64,000 nt of DNA from GCA-2705995 sp965661625 (GCA_965661625.1 CBFIEM010000014.1:1-64000), one strand, 5' to 3'. Positions 50,361 to 59,939 are shown, counted from the first letter of the stretch. The notes: generated by a model not told the origin, from the letters alone. Translations and numbers: made by a program.

Positions 50361-51665
50361 CTATTGAATGAGAAGTCCTGACTGGTAGAATAAATTAATT
50401 TCAGCAAACTTGAGCATGGTCTTTTGAAGGTGCTCTGTATAGTTTGCTCTCAGAAGGTTTAGTTGTGCTTGGCGCACTTCCACACTGGTAATTTGACCTG
50501 TATTGTAAGCTTCTTGACTGCGTTCAAAATTATGTTCAGCCGTTCTCAGGTTTCGTTTTGCAACTCCCAGTAGTTCAGCACTGCTTTTATATTCGCTATA
50601 GGCGTTTAAAATAGCAACACGTAACTTTAATTCTGAAGATTCTAACTCAGTTTTTGACCGTTCCCGTTGAATCTGAGCCAATTGCCGCTGTCGATTGATT
50701 CTGCCACCATCGAATAAGCTGTAAGATAAATTCAAGCCAACATTCCATCCATTGTTCTGAGAAGATTGTATGAAATTGGCTCCGTACTCAACAGTTGAAT
50801 AATCATACCCTGCATTTACTCCGATTCTCGGAAAGAGTTCGGATTGACTTAGCTTTTCATCTAAGGTAACGCGTTCAACTTCCTTTCTGGCTGCCAAATA
50901 CGCAGCATTGTGTTTGAGGGCTGAATCAAGGTAGTTGGGGAGTTCATTAATGGGTAGGTATTCATAGTCTATTGCGATCGGGAAAAGGGTGTCGGCAGGT
51001 AATCCAATCAGTTGATTCAAATTACGAGACTGTGTTTCGAATGCTAGCTTGGTATCGAGGTAAGCGGTACTATCATTTCTCAAGTCCACTTCGGCATTCA
51101 GGACCTCCAATTTCGTAGCAGTGCCTAGCTCAAACCGCGCTTTTACACGTTGAAGGCGTTCATTAGAAAGTGAGACACCTTTCAGAGCAACTGCTAAGGA
51201 AGCATTATTGTTTGCAGCTTCTAAAAAAGCTTGGCTTACGGCAATTAGTGTTTGTTCTATAGCTTGACGTTCAAGAAGCTCAGCTTGCTCATTGAGTACA
51301 CCTAATTGATTGTATTTATATATCCGAGCATTTCCATTGAAAACTAAGTAATCAATATCTAGTCCGGCATTTAACTGTTCGGTTACGGCGCCCGCTTCAG
51401 ATATAGCAGGTGTACCGGGATTAGCAAAGTTAACTTCAGTGTTTTGTTCGCTATAACCAGCTTGTCCATTAGCCGATATCGAAGGTAGGAATCCAGCATT
51501 TCCATAGGAATAATTGACAGCTGCTAACTGCCTGCTAGTTTGAGCTATTTGTATTTGATGGCTTGATTCTAGCGCTAAATTGAGTGCATCTTGCAACGTC
51601 ATTGGAGTTTGCGCAGTTGCTAGGTTTATGCTCAATAATCCCAAAAAACTAATGAGGTACTTCAT
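50361..51665 (-). CDS. TolC family outer-membrane efflux protein
   Basis: A 434-residue protein with signal peptide ending NLATAQ and the two-repeat TolC/OEP pattern: LQDALNLALESSHQIQIA at the start, long helical coiled-coil segments (FERSQEAYNTGQITSVEVRQAQLNLL), and barrel strands such as NVGLNLSYSLFDGG. It forms the outer-membrane exit duct for the RND pump encoded upstream. ATG 51665 starts the signal peptide, overlapping the RND gene by 17 nt; the frame extends further only within that gene. Confidence 0.93.
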   Translation of the reverse strand: MKYLISFLGLLSINLATAQTPMTLQDALNLALESSHQIQIAQTSRQLAAVNYSYGNAGFLPSISANGQAGYSEQNTEVNFANPGTPAISEAGAVTEQLNAGLDIDYLVFNGNARIYKYNQLGVLNEQAELLERQAIEQTLIAVSQAFLEAANNNASLAVALKGVSLSNERLQRVKARFELGTATKLEVLNAEVDLRNDSTAYLDTKLAFETQSRNLNQLIGLPADTLFPIAIDYEYLPINELPNYLDSALKHNAAYLAARKEVERVTLDEKLSQSELFPRIGVNAGYDYSTVEYGANFIQSSQNNGWNVGLNLSYSLFDGGRINRQRQLAQIQRERSKTELESSELKLRVAILNAYSEYKSSAELLGVAKRNLRTAEHNFERSQEAYNTGQITSVEVRQAQLNLLRANYTEHLQKTMLKFAEINLFYQSGLLIQ

Positions 51666-54600
51666 CGAATTCAGTTTGATTTCTTTTTCTGATAATCGCT
51701 TTTTCAATTTCCTCAGGAGATGGTTTTTTACCTGTCCACAGCCAAATTACATATTGCTTTACCCGGTTAACAAGGCTTAGAAATACCGGCAACATAACTG
51801 TTAACATGAATGAACCTACTAATAACCCATAAGCAATTGTAATTGCCATTGGAACAAGAAACTGAGCCTGGAAACTCTTTTCAAGAATCAATGGAGCTAA
51901 TCCCGCAGAAGTGGTGATGGTGGTCAAGAAGATTGGTCGAAAACGTGAAAGCGCCGCTTCATAAAGAGCATCATTAAATTTCAACCCATCTTTTAGGTTC
52001 GTATTAAACGCTGCTACGAAAACCAATCCATCATTAATGATAACTCCCATTAGGGCTATAAAACCCAAAAAAGAAAGTAAACTCATCGGCATGCCATGCA
52101 ATGCATGACCCCATCCAGCGCCAACCAACCCAAAAGGAACAAGCATGAGCAAGGCTATTGCCTGGCTAATTGAACGGAAGGTGACAATGAGCAATGAAAT
52201 CATTAAAATTAAGATAATTGGCCCCGCCGTAGCCACCGACCGCTGAATTTTAGCTGTTTCGCGCTGCTGCCCATCTAACATAATCTGAACATCAGGGAAA
52301 CGCCGCTGTACTAAAGGAATCACATCAGACGATACTGATTTGATCATCTCGGTACTTGTGATGTCAAAAGATGCGAGTTCTCCTTGTACGGAAATCTGTT
52401 TTTTACCATCAAGGTGATTTATGGCAATCAAGCCGTTCATTGGGGTGATGGTTGCAATTTCATTGACAGGAACAGCTATTCCGCTAGGAGTCCTAATTTG
52501 CATGTTGTAAAGGTCTTCCAATTCGTTGCGGTTAGAAAGCTCGTAGCGAACCCAAACTTTAACTTCATCATCACCACGTTGTAATCGCTGCGCTTCAAAA
52601 CCAAAAAATCCGTTGCGTACTTGAGTAATAACATCACGCGACGTTAAACCAAGTGAACGCCCCGCAGCATTTACTTCCACATTGAGTTCCGGTTGATCCG
52701 CACGGTCATTGGTAATGACATCCTTTACGAGACCTGTTTTTGAAACCACGACTTTAAAGTCTTCAACTGCTGCTCGAATACGTTCGTAGTTTTGGGCTGA
52801 AAATGAAACGTTTAAGGGTTTGCCAAAAGGGGTTGCGCTTTCAAAGCTTAATTGTTCAGCACTAGGTACAGCACCAACTTGATTTCTTAAGTCGCTCGCA
52901 ACGTCAAAACTTCTTAAGCTGCGTTCTTCAGAAGGAGATAAGTAAAATGTAGCCGTAGCCTTATTTGTGCCAGGCCCCAGTTTCAGTTGCCTGTTTTGAA
53001 TAATATCTTGACCTAAGGAATCGATGTACTTTTCATTCAGCGCCAAAGCAGCTTTTTCAATTTCTTTTATCCATTTTTCCGTTATGTGTTCCGCCGTACC
53101 CGATTTAAACTCAAGAGTAGCTTGAATTTGAGTTTGCTCAATATTTGGAAAGAAAGTGGTTTTAATCACGCCATTCTTTATTGATCCAATGGTAAGTACC
53201 ATCAGCCCCAACGCAAAGAGGACACTGAACAGCTTATAGTTTAAAGCAAACCTTAATATCGGGGAGAAGAATACATCTCGAAACTTCAAGAGCAGCTGCT
53301 CAACCTTTACTTTGAGTTTGTTTGGCTCATTAAATTCATCGAGGTCTTTAATATGCGCCAAATGCGCAGGGAGAAATAACATGACTTCAATTAATGAAAA
53401 GAGGAGGGCCGCAATTACTACAAAAGCGACGTCGCCGAAAAAAGTTCCAAGGCGTCCATCGATGAAAAAAAAGAAAGAAAAAGCAAGGCAAGTTGTGGCA
53501 ATTGCCGATAAAATGGAGGGAATAACTTCTAACGTACCATGAAACACGGCTTTAAATTTTGAGGCACCCTTTTCATAATGCTGAAAAATGTTTTCACCTA
53601 CTACGATTCCATCATCCACTAAGATTCCTATCACCAGAATCATCCCAAATAAAGAGAGAACATTGATTGTAATACCTGCTAAATTGGCTATGATGAACAT
53701 TCCTAAAAAAGAAATCGGAATTCCAGCTGCCACCCAAAGTGCTAATCTTACACGCAGAAACAGGGCCAAGAGCACGAAAACTAATAATACACCTACAATT
53801 CCATTTTTTTCAAGAAGAGCAATCCGCTCTTTAAGCGTTTGGGTGCCATCTCGCACAACTTCAGCCTGAACAACAGTGTTAGAAGCATTGAATGCCGATA
53901 CTACACTGGCGATTTCGTCAGCAGCATCAAGGATGTTTTCTTGGTTTAAGGTGTTTACAGTTACGAGCACTGCAGGGTCGCCATTGAAGAAGGCCTTATT
54001 TGAAGCTTCAGCCCATGACTCATGAATAGTGGCAACATGCTCTAACGTAATAACAGAGCCATCATCACGTGTTTTTACAGGAATATCACCGAGGTAGTCT
54101 GCAGTGTAGTTCCTTAAATTTGAGCGAATTAGAACTTCCTGATTTTTCTTTATTGTGCCTCCGGTAAGCTGAATATTTTCCCGTTGAATAGCATTAGCCA
54201 CATCCTTAAACGTTAAGTTATAACTGCGAAGGGCTGCTTCTTTAATTTCAATTTCTATTTCTTGTGCAGGAAATCCATACAGTTCAATCTTTGATAAGTT
54301 TGGTGAAGCGCGAAGCTGATCTTCCAGCGCCTTTGCCCTTTCTTTTAACGTTTCCAGCGGTACGTTTCCTACTAAGGCAAGTTGACCAGTGAAGTTGATG
54401 TTTTCTCGAACATAAGTAACCAGCCGCTCCATATCTTCTGGGAAGTTGGAAATTTGATCTACAGCATTCTTAACATCTTGAAGTACAAGGTCGGCATCTT
54501 CACCTGTAACCAACTCAATGGTGATTGTTGTGGTATTCTCAGTGGAAACTGAAGTAACACGATCAATTCCGCTAACACCTGTTAAGTTATCCTCAATTTT

Positions 54601-54798
54601 TAGGACTATGCCCTCTTCAACTTCAGATGGAGAAGCACCGGGATAGATGGCTTCAATGATGATGGTGTTTTCATCTTCTACTGGAAAGAATGATGAATTC
54701 ATATTACCCAGCGCTATTAGGCCTACAATAAGTGCTAAAGCTATCCCGAGGTTAACTAAAAGCGTATTCTGAATGAAAAACCGAATTATAGATTTCAT
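51649..54798 (-). CDS. RND family efflux transporter, inner-membrane pump (AcrB/HAE-type)
   Basis: A 1049-residue proton-driven pump with two repeats of six helices and two large periplasmic loops. The proton-relay motif GILVDDGIVVGENI carries the Asp pair in helix 4, and the second repeat has ALMGVIINDGLVFV. It is expected to export hydrophobic compounds or heavy metals together with the adaptor and TolC encoded on each side. The start overlaps the adaptor stop by ATGA. It is longer in its helical parts than SecD-like relatives and fits HAE. Confidence 0.95.
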   Translation of the reverse strand: MKSIIRFFIQNTLLVNLGIALALIVGLIALGNMNSSFFPVEDENTIIIEAIYPGASPSEVEEGIVLKIEDNLTGVSGIDRVTSVSTENTTTITIELVTGEDADLVLQDVKNAVDQISNFPEDMERLVTYVRENINFTGQLALVGNVPLETLKERAKALEDQLRASPNLSKIELYGFPAQEIEIEIKEAALRSYNLTFKDVANAIQRENIQLTGGTIKKNQEVLIRSNLRNYTADYLGDIPVKTRDDGSVITLEHVATIHESWAEASNKAFFNGDPAVLVTVNTLNQENILDAADEIASVVSAFNASNTVVQAEVVRDGTQTLKERIALLEKNGIVGVLLVFVLLALFLRVRLALWVAAGIPISFLGMFIIANLAGITINVLSLFGMILVIGILVDDGIVVGENIFQHYEKGASKFKAVFHGTLEVIPSILSAIATTCLAFSFFFFIDGRLGTFFGDVAFVVIAALLFSLIEVMLFLPAHLAHIKDLDEFNEPNKLKVKVEQLLLKFRDVFFSPILRFALNYKLFSVLFALGLMVLTIGSIKNGVIKTTFFPNIEQTQIQATLEFKSGTAEHITEKWIKEIEKAALALNEKYIDSLGQDIIQNRQLKLGPGTNKATATFYLSPSEERSLRSFDVASDLRNQVGAVPSAEQLSFESATPFGKPLNVSFSAQNYERIRAAVEDFKVVVSKTGLVKDVITNDRADQPELNVEVNAAGRSLGLTSRDVITQVRNGFFGFEAQRLQRGDDEVKVWVRYELSNRNELEDLYNMQIRTPSGIAVPVNEIATITPMNGLIAINHLDGKKQISVQGELASFDITSTEMIKSVSSDVIPLVQRRFPDVQIMLDGQQRETAKIQRSVATAGPIILILMISLLIVTFRSISQAIALLMLVPFGLVGAGWGHALHGMPMSLLSFLGFIALMGVIINDGLVFVAAFNTNLKDGLKFNDALYEAALSRFRPIFLTTITTSAGLAPLILEKSFQAQFLVPMAITIAYGLLVGSFMLTVMLPVFLSLVNRVKQYVIWLWTGKKPSPEEIEKAIIRKRNQTEFDEVPH

Positions 54799-55913
54799 TT
54801 AGCAGTGGTTTCTATGATAGGAGTTTCGTTAAACGAGGCATTCTTAGAGTCAAGAATTAAATGGTCACCGACCTCTAAGCCAGTAATGATTGCCTGTTCA
54901 TTTCCTTTATGTTTAATGATAACAGCTTTGGTTTGTGCGTGTTTGTCTTTGGCTACAAATACTGAGTTCTCAGTTACTAGTGCTGATAGTGGAACTTTTA
55001 CGGAATTAGGATATGCTTGTCCCATTATTTTACCACTCAAATAATATCCGCTACGTAAAGATTCTCCTTGAATATCTGCATAAACTTTTACCATTTGCGA
55101 TAGGGGATCCACAGCGCCGTTAATGCGTGTAATCACGGCAGAATAAGCGATTCCGCTATTTATGTCAGTCAATTGAACTCCTTGCCCCAGTTCAATTGCT
55201 TCGAGTTGATTTGCGGGAAGAGAAGCTTCCAATTCGTAAGAATCTTTTTGTTGAAATACACCTAGCTTTTGACCAACGCGAACTAAAGTCCCTCTGTTTA
55301 ATTTTGTTTCAACTAATACACCGTTATAAGGTGCTTTTATCTTGAACTTGGTTAATCGCTCTTCAAGTTCCTTCAATTTATAATAGTTGGTGTAAACTTG
55401 TCTTCCAGCTAAAAATAATTTGAGTTTAGCATCTGATATTTCAGGCAAAGCAGGGGTTGTAGCTGAAATGCTAATGCGGTTAAGGTAATTTCTCCAAGCT
55501 TCAAAGGCATCCGGATAATCAAACTTCAAGTCGGGTACAAGCTGTCCAATTGTTCCAATAAATTGTCCCCTTAATGATCGGATTGAGGCTTCAATTTCAC
55601 GCGTATCTATAGCTAATAATAGCTCGCCTGTTGAAAAAGCTTGTCCAGTTTTAAATGGGTGATTGCCGTAATGGGCTACCCCTGAAACTTCTGCAAATAA
55701 ATCTATTGACTCCTTGGGAACTATGCGGCCAGTAATCGGAATAAGTTGGTAGTGTGTATCAGGCTTTACGACTACTGTTTGCACTGCTATCTGATTTGAA
55801 GCACTAGGATTAACTTGCTGATTTGCAGGTTTATCACCTCCTTTGATTAAAAAAAATGTAGCAATTAGAAAAAGCACTCCAATCGCTGAAATTACTAGTT
55901 TACGGATGTTCAT
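54795..55913 (-). CDS. RND efflux periplasmic adaptor subunit (membrane fusion protein)
   Basis: A 372-residue adaptor with an N-terminal membrane anchor (LVISAIGVLFLIATFFLI), the lipoyl half-motif SGVAHYGNHPFKTGQAFSTGELL, a helical hairpin, a second lipoyl half (APYNGVLVETKLNRGTLVRVGQKL), and a beta-barrel region. It bridges pump and TolC. ATG 55913 is preferred over the frame start at 55946 because the TAAATTCG element lies between them. It is the first gene of the three-gene efflux operon. Confidence 0.93.
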   Translation of the reverse strand: MNIRKLVISAIGVLFLIATFFLIKGGDKPANQQVNPSASNQIAVQTVVVKPDTHYQLIPITGRIVPKESIDLFAEVSGVAHYGNHPFKTGQAFSTGELLLAIDTREIEASIRSLRGQFIGTIGQLVPDLKFDYPDAFEAWRNYLNRISISATTPALPEISDAKLKLFLAGRQVYTNYYKLKELEERLTKFKIKAPYNGVLVETKLNRGTLVRVGQKLGVFQQKDSYELEASLPANQLEAIELGQGVQLTDINSGIAYSAVITRINGAVDPLSQMVKVYADIQGESLRSGYYLSGKIMGQAYPNSVKVPLSALVTENSVFVAKDKHAQTKAVIIKHKGNEQAIITGLEVGDHLILDSKNASFNETPIIETTAK

Positions 55914-55934
55914 ATCGTATTTCGTTTCGTTTGG

Positions 55935-55942
55935 CGAATTTA
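55935..55942 (-). promoter_or_regulatory. -7 promoter element of the RND efflux operon
   Basis: TAAATTCG (TAnnTTYG) on the minus strand, 21 nt before ATG 55913. Confidence 0.4.
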
Positions 55943-56015
55943 ACAAAATTGTTAAATCAATGTGGGCTTGAATTAATACTATTCGCCAAAAATGGAATTA
56001 AAGCTAAGGGAGTGT

Positions 56016-56023
56016 TATCTTCG
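56016..56023 (+). promoter_or_regulatory. -7 promoter element of the cytochrome P460-like gene
   Basis: TATCTTCG (TAnnTTYG) ends 4 nt before ATG 56028, favouring this ATG over the frame start at 55992. Confidence 0.4.
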
Positions 56024-56027
56024 GAAA

Positions 56028-56546
56028 ATGAAAAACAATGTAATTGGAATTGCAACGGTTTTATACATGTTCTTGTTTCACCTATCTGGTTGCAAACATG
56101 ACAGTTTGATTCCTAAAGGTGAAGACTTAAGGTTATATGAATTAGCTTTAAACACAGCTGGCTTTTCGTGGTTCGAAAATAAAGATGATCGCTTGCCACA
56201 AACACAGGGTTCTGGACATTCAGAATCACACTTAAGAACCCGCTACAACGACATTGCTTCTCAAGTTTTAGATTCAGAAGGCCGTATTCAAGCAGATACT
56301 ACATTTCCAGAGGGTTCTTTAGTTGTAAAAGAGTTGTATGAAGGCTCAAGACTTGCTACTTATGCCATTTTGCTAAAAGATGGACAAAGTGCCGCAGCCG
56401 ATCAAAATGGTTGGATATGGGGATACCTTTACAGCAATGGTGAAGTGAGAGAGCCTGCTGCGAATAAAGGAAGCGGCTGCAGAAGCTGTCACAGTCAACC
56501 TGGTAACATTGATTACATGTTGATGAATAAGGCGTTCCCAAATTAG
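56028..56546 (+). CDS. Cytochrome P460-like c-type heme lipoprotein
   Basis: A 172-residue lipoprotein (lipobox LSGC). The C-terminal heme-binding motif CRSCH is at residues 151-155. It is preceded by VVKELYEGSRLATYAILLK and NGWIWGYLYSNGEV, the pattern of cytochrome P460 domains, whose heme Lys crosslink supports oxidation of hydroxylamine or other small molecules. The substrate here is unknown, and the single CxxCH could also serve plain electron transfer. It is followed after 3 nt by a small unknown gene, probably co-transcribed. Confidence 0.78.
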   Translation: MKNNVIGIATVLYMFLFHLSGCKHDSLIPKGEDLRLYELALNTAGFSWFENKDDRLPQTQGSGHSESHLRTRYNDIASQVLDSEGRIQADTTFPEGSLVVKELYEGSRLATYAILLKDGQSAAADQNGWIWGYLYSNGEVREPAANKGSGCRSCHSQPGNIDYMLMNKAFPN

Positions 56547-56549
56547 ATT

Positions 56550-57080
56550 ATGAGTAAGCGTGCCCTTAAAAAATTCCTTCAGGATGCACCAAAAGATGCC
56601 TTAGAGGAGCAAATTTTGGATTTATATACGCGCTTTAAAGAAGTAAAAGGTTTTTACGATTTTGTATTTAATCCGAAGGAGAGCGAGCGAGTAGAGGAAG
56701 CAAAGGCCAAAATAAGCCTTGAGTTTTTTCCGATTGGTCACCGAAAGAAGGCCAAGCTTAGGCCTAGTGTTGCATCCAAATTTATCTTGCGCTTTCAAAA
56801 ACTTGGTATGCGAACGGATTACATCGCTGACCTAATGTTCTACCATATTGAAATAGCCCTGATCTATAGTAAGGAGAGGCGAATTTCAAGGGCTGCTTTT
56901 TATAGAAGTATGCAAACGCGCTTTAACCAAGCTTTGAATTATGTTTTAAAGCATGAATTGAATGCTGAATTTGAGGCTAGGGCAGAGGCTATAGTTGATC
57001 AAGCAAACATGCTTGATTGGGAAAATAAACAGGGAATGGACCGTTCTTTTGATACGTTTAAGGAAGGAACCTTTATTTAG
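56550..57080 (+). CDS. Conserved hypothetical protein, DUF6155-like
   Basis: A 176-residue cytoplasmic, highly charged helical protein starting SKRALKKFLQDAPKDALEEQILDLYTRFKEV. The pattern YDFVFNPKESERVEEAKAKI fits the DUF6155 family as I recall it, which has no assigned function. Its start lies 3 nt after the P460-like stop, and its 3' end overlaps the convergent peptidase-like gene by 8 nt. Confidence 0.7.
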   Translation: MSKRALKKFLQDAPKDALEEQILDLYTRFKEVKGFYDFVFNPKESERVEEAKAKISLEFFPIGHRKKAKLRPSVASKFILRFQKLGMRTDYIADLMFYHIEIALIYSKERRISRAAFYRSMQTRFNQALNYVLKHELNAEFEARAEAIVDQANMLDWENKQGMDRSFDTFKEGTFI

Positions 57081-57915
57081 TAAGCCAACCATTAGTTTTA
57101 AATTTAGTCAAAGCCCCCTGAATTTCCGGTAGTGATTTAACTCCCGGTCGCGTTGTAAAAGACTGATAAAATTGAGAAGCAATATCTTGCTTGAGAATAG
57201 TATCCCAGCTCAATATTACTTCCTCGAGAGTTTGATCCCTCAATCTGCCATTAGTTTGGTATTCCTTAACCAAAGTAAATAGGTTAAACTTAGAGTTATT
57301 CCGTATGGAGGCATCGAGGAGAACAAAAAACATACATCCTCCCCAATACATGCTTGGGTAGTCGTTATTCTTTACAAGCATTTTTGCTTGCTTTGGAAAT
57401 GGCTGATCGGTATTGTAAACTGACCTATATGCATTCCATTTAGAATAGAGCTTGTCAATAGCTTCAGCAGGAGACAGGGTGTGAATATTTACCTGAATAG
57501 CACTCTGACAATAGGTAGCGAATCCCTCTGCAAACCACGCGTTATCAGGACCCAAATAGGGGAGTGCTAAGTGACTCATTTCATGAGGAGCTGTCCAATC
57601 TAAATTAAATGCCGTGAAGCTGTAACTCGTGTCAATATGAAAATGTATTCCTTGCTCATTATACCTGACTGTGTTTGCCCAAGGAACTGGTTCACTTGCA
57701 GGGCTTGCTACATGCATGTAAATATTAGTCTGAAAAGGATAAATGCCCAGTAATTCAGATGTACCGCGAAATGCAATATCAATCCACCTCGATACTTGTT
57801 GTCGTTTTTGGCTGTTAATTCCATCTTTCCATAAGACTTGATAGGACGATACCTTATCTCTATCTGTAGAAATGGAAAGGAATAATGGTATTAGCACGAG
57901 CCCTAACTTTTGCAT
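57073..57915 (-). CDS. Secreted gluzincin-like (peptidase MA-type) protein
   Basis: A 280-residue protein with a short N-terminal signal (LGLVLIPLFLSIS). HEMSH at residues 111-115 and Glu130 in WFAEGFATYC match the HExxH + E zinc site of peptidase_MA-like gluzincins. Other family-defining features are not recognised, so proteolysis is inferred. Upstream, TActgTTTG (one extra spacer base relative to TAnnTTTG) ends 4 nt before the ATG. Confidence 0.7.
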   Translation of the reverse strand: MQKLGLVLIPLFLSISTDRDKVSSYQVLWKDGINSQKRQQVSRWIDIAFRGTSELLGIYPFQTNIYMHVASPASEPVPWANTVRYNEQGIHFHIDTSYSFTAFNLDWTAPHEMSHLALPYLGPDNAWFAEGFATYCQSAIQVNIHTLSPAEAIDKLYSKWNAYRSVYNTDQPFPKQAKMLVKNNDYPSMYWGGCMFFVLLDASIRNNSKFNLFTLVKEYQTNGRLRDQTLEEVILSWDTILKQDIASQFYQSFTTRPGVKSLPEIQGALTKFKTNGWLTK

Positions 57916-57929
57916 GTATCAAACAGTAA

Positions 57930-58811
57930 TTAGTCTCCGTTGTGTTGAGCGGTTACTTCTTCAGCATAGCGGATGCCACCTTCAGTTAATCGAATGCCTT
58001 GCTTCTCAATGGATATGTACCGTTTCTTATACAATTGTCCGATGGCCTTTTTGAATACTTTTTTACTAATGCCAAAGGTTTGGTAAATGCGCTCTGGCTC
58101 ACTCTTATCGGTTAAGGCCATAACACCATCAGCTTCACCCAAAGCCTTTAGAATAGCCTCTGCTTGATCATCAACTTTGCCATATCCAAAGCGATATAGG
58201 GTCACATCGATTTTATGATCATTCCTAACCTGCTTTACATATCCGTATTTGGTAGATCCAACTTCCAATGATTCAAAGGTTTCATTCGAGAATAACAGTC
58301 CGTGATAAGAACGGTCAACAATTACGGGGTAGCCCAAATCGGTCTTATCGTAAACCAATAAATGTACTTCATCCCCTGGCTCATATTCTGGAGTTTCTTC
58401 GTTCAAAAATTTAGCAACCTTAGTGCTTCCAACAAGTCGGTTGGTCTTTTCATCAAAATAAAGGTAAACTACATGTGTACTTCCTTCATGAATAGGCTTT
58501 AGGTGCTCGCTGTACGGAACAAAAAGGTCTTTTTTCAACCCCCAATCAAAAAAAGCTCCGATTTGATTAACGGCTTTTGCTTCTAATGGTGCAAAACCAT
58601 GCAAAGTGAGGTGGGGGAGTTCGGTAGTTGCTACCGGGCGATCTTCGGAGTCGAGGTAAACAAATACTTCAACAGAATCGCCAATCTCCCAATCATCTTC
58701 AATATATTCATTGGGAAGTAGTACTTCTTCCCGCTCCTCATTTGTAAGGTAGACACCTTGATTCGCTCTACGACCAATTGTCAATGAGTTAACTTCTCCA
58801 AAATCAAACAT
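57930..58811 (-). CDS. CvfB-like S1 RNA-binding protein
   Basis: A 293-residue protein with tandem S1/OB-like domains (FGEVNSLTIGRRANQGVYL, ALEAKAVNQIGAFFDWGLKKDLFVP, TKYGYVKQVRNDHKIDVTLYRF) and a C-terminal winged-helix (SEPERIYQTFGISKKVFKKAIGQLYKKRYISIEKQGIRLT). This order matches the CvfB/YitL family, which affects virulence and gene expression in Gram-positives by binding RNA. The frame opens with TTG at 58844, but ATG 58811 gives the expected start. Confidence 0.88.
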   Translation of the reverse strand: MFDFGEVNSLTIGRRANQGVYLTNEEREEVLLPNEYIEDDWEIGDSVEVFVYLDSEDRPVATTELPHLTLHGFAPLEAKAVNQIGAFFDWGLKKDLFVPYSEHLKPIHEGSTHVVYLYFDEKTNRLVGSTKVAKFLNEETPEYEPGDEVHLLVYDKTDLGYPVIVDRSYHGLLFSNETFESLEVGSTKYGYVKQVRNDHKIDVTLYRFGYGKVDDQAEAILKALGEADGVMALTDKSEPERIYQTFGISKKVFKKAIGQLYKKRYISIEKQGIRLTEGGIRYAEEVTAQHNGD

Positions 58812-58849
58812 ATCGCGAAGGTAGCGTAATCCGCCATGAGGCAAGTATA

Positions 58850-59416
58850 TTATTTCAATTCTAAGTCGGTAAGGATTTTGAAATAATGCGCTTTAACTTC
58901 TTGCGAACTTTTGAGTGGAACTTTCGCCTTTAATTGAGGTCTAACAAATCGCTGAATGGCTTGAAATACTTCTCCAGTTTGTACGGTAGGTGTATCGGTC
59001 CAAGTAATATGCTTAGAACTAATCACGTAGGTAATCTGATCTAACTCCTGATTATAAACAGAAGCTGTCCTAATTTCATATATGTCCACAATGTTGTTGT
59101 CTGCAGTTCGGATAATGGTGTGCTTTCGGTAATTATCAACACAGTAAGAACAAATATGAGTGAAAAGCGTATCGTTACAGCCAAACTGAAACACTTGCTC
59201 AGAACAAGGTTCAGCTGTAAAATGCTTTGTGCAAATGGTGTCCACAGCCGCACAGTTTAACTGTTTAAAGCAATAATTTTCAGGAATTGTAGGAGGAACA
59301 AAAAACTGACTATATACTCCTGTGGAAATGATAGCCGTTGATAAAAGCAAGCCTATCCGCAAGAGCAAAGGAGTGAATTTACTCTGAAAGTATATTTGTG
59401 GGATATTTCGTTGCAT
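58850..59416 (-). CDS. Secreted or anchored Cys-rich protein, unknown function
   Basis: A 188-residue protein with a basic N-terminus and a hydrophobic segment (LLLRIGLLLSTAIISTGVYS), then a mature region holding nine Cys in its first ~60 residues (CFKQLNCAAVDTIC, PCSEQVFQFGC, HICSYC), which suggests disulfide bonding. No family is recognised. It overlaps the upstream lipoprotein gene by 38 nt and ends 38 nt before the CvfB-like start, so the three may be one operon. Confidence 0.6.
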   Translation of the reverse strand: MQRNIPQIYFQSKFTPLLLRIGLLLSTAIISTGVYSQFFVPPTIPENYCFKQLNCAAVDTICTKHFTAEPCSEQVFQFGCNDTLFTHICSYCVDNYRKHTIIRTADNNIVDIYEIRTASVYNQELDQITYVISSKHITWTDTPTVQTGEVFQAIQRFVRPQLKAKVPLKSSQEVKAHYFKILTDLELK

Positions 59417-59939
59417 GAAGTGGGCTGTAATGATACGCTCCAATCCGCTTCATTAAAGCCTGTAAACTGTGTTGATCAGCAAGCTGATTTCGATTGTGTG
59501 TTTCACACCTTAAATAAATCGGAGCGGAATCTTTAATGATAAAAAACTCAGTCACGAAAAGGTCCCGAATATTGGCCTGAACGTAGTAGTAAGCGTTGGG
59601 GGCATAAACTTGTGTAATTGGTAATCCGGGAATCCGACTTAAGGATTGTAGTTTTAGTCTGGCTAAATTATCAGTGACAGGTAAGCCGACGTATATGCGG
59701 TAATCGATGCCATCAATACATTTCAACAATGGAATGAACGAAGAATCTTCAATAAAATAAGCCCCGTAATGATTTCGAATCGATGGGCTTATTTCGATTT
59801 GATCTTCGGTATATTGGATTTGAACATCAAATGCATCAGCAGTGGGAGGTTGTTCACGCGAACTGTGTTTAACACAGCCTAAAACGCAACATCCAATGAG
59901 GAACGCTACAATTAACTTATCGTGAGAACTAAAAACCAT
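59379..59939 (-). CDS. Lipoprotein, unknown function
   Basis: A 186-residue lipoprotein (lipobox VLGC) with no domain I recognise. The mature part alternates short strands (QIQYTEDQIEISPSIRNHYG, YYYVQANIRDLFVTEFFIIK). ATG 59939 is chosen over 59966 because it gives a compact signal peptide. A 7-bp palindrome (CCATACT/AGTATGG, 59936-59952) overlaps this start codon and could hold an operator or a translation-blocking hairpin. Confidence 0.6.
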   Translation of the reverse strand: MVFSSHDKLIVAFLIGCCVLGCVKHSSREQPPTADAFDVQIQYTEDQIEISPSIRNHYGAYFIEDSSFIPLLKCIDGIDYRIYVGLPVTDNLARLKLQSLSRIPGLPITQVYAPNAYYYVQANIRDLFVTEFFIIKDSAPIYLRCETHNRNQLADQHSLQALMKRIGAYHYSPLHATKYPTNILSE

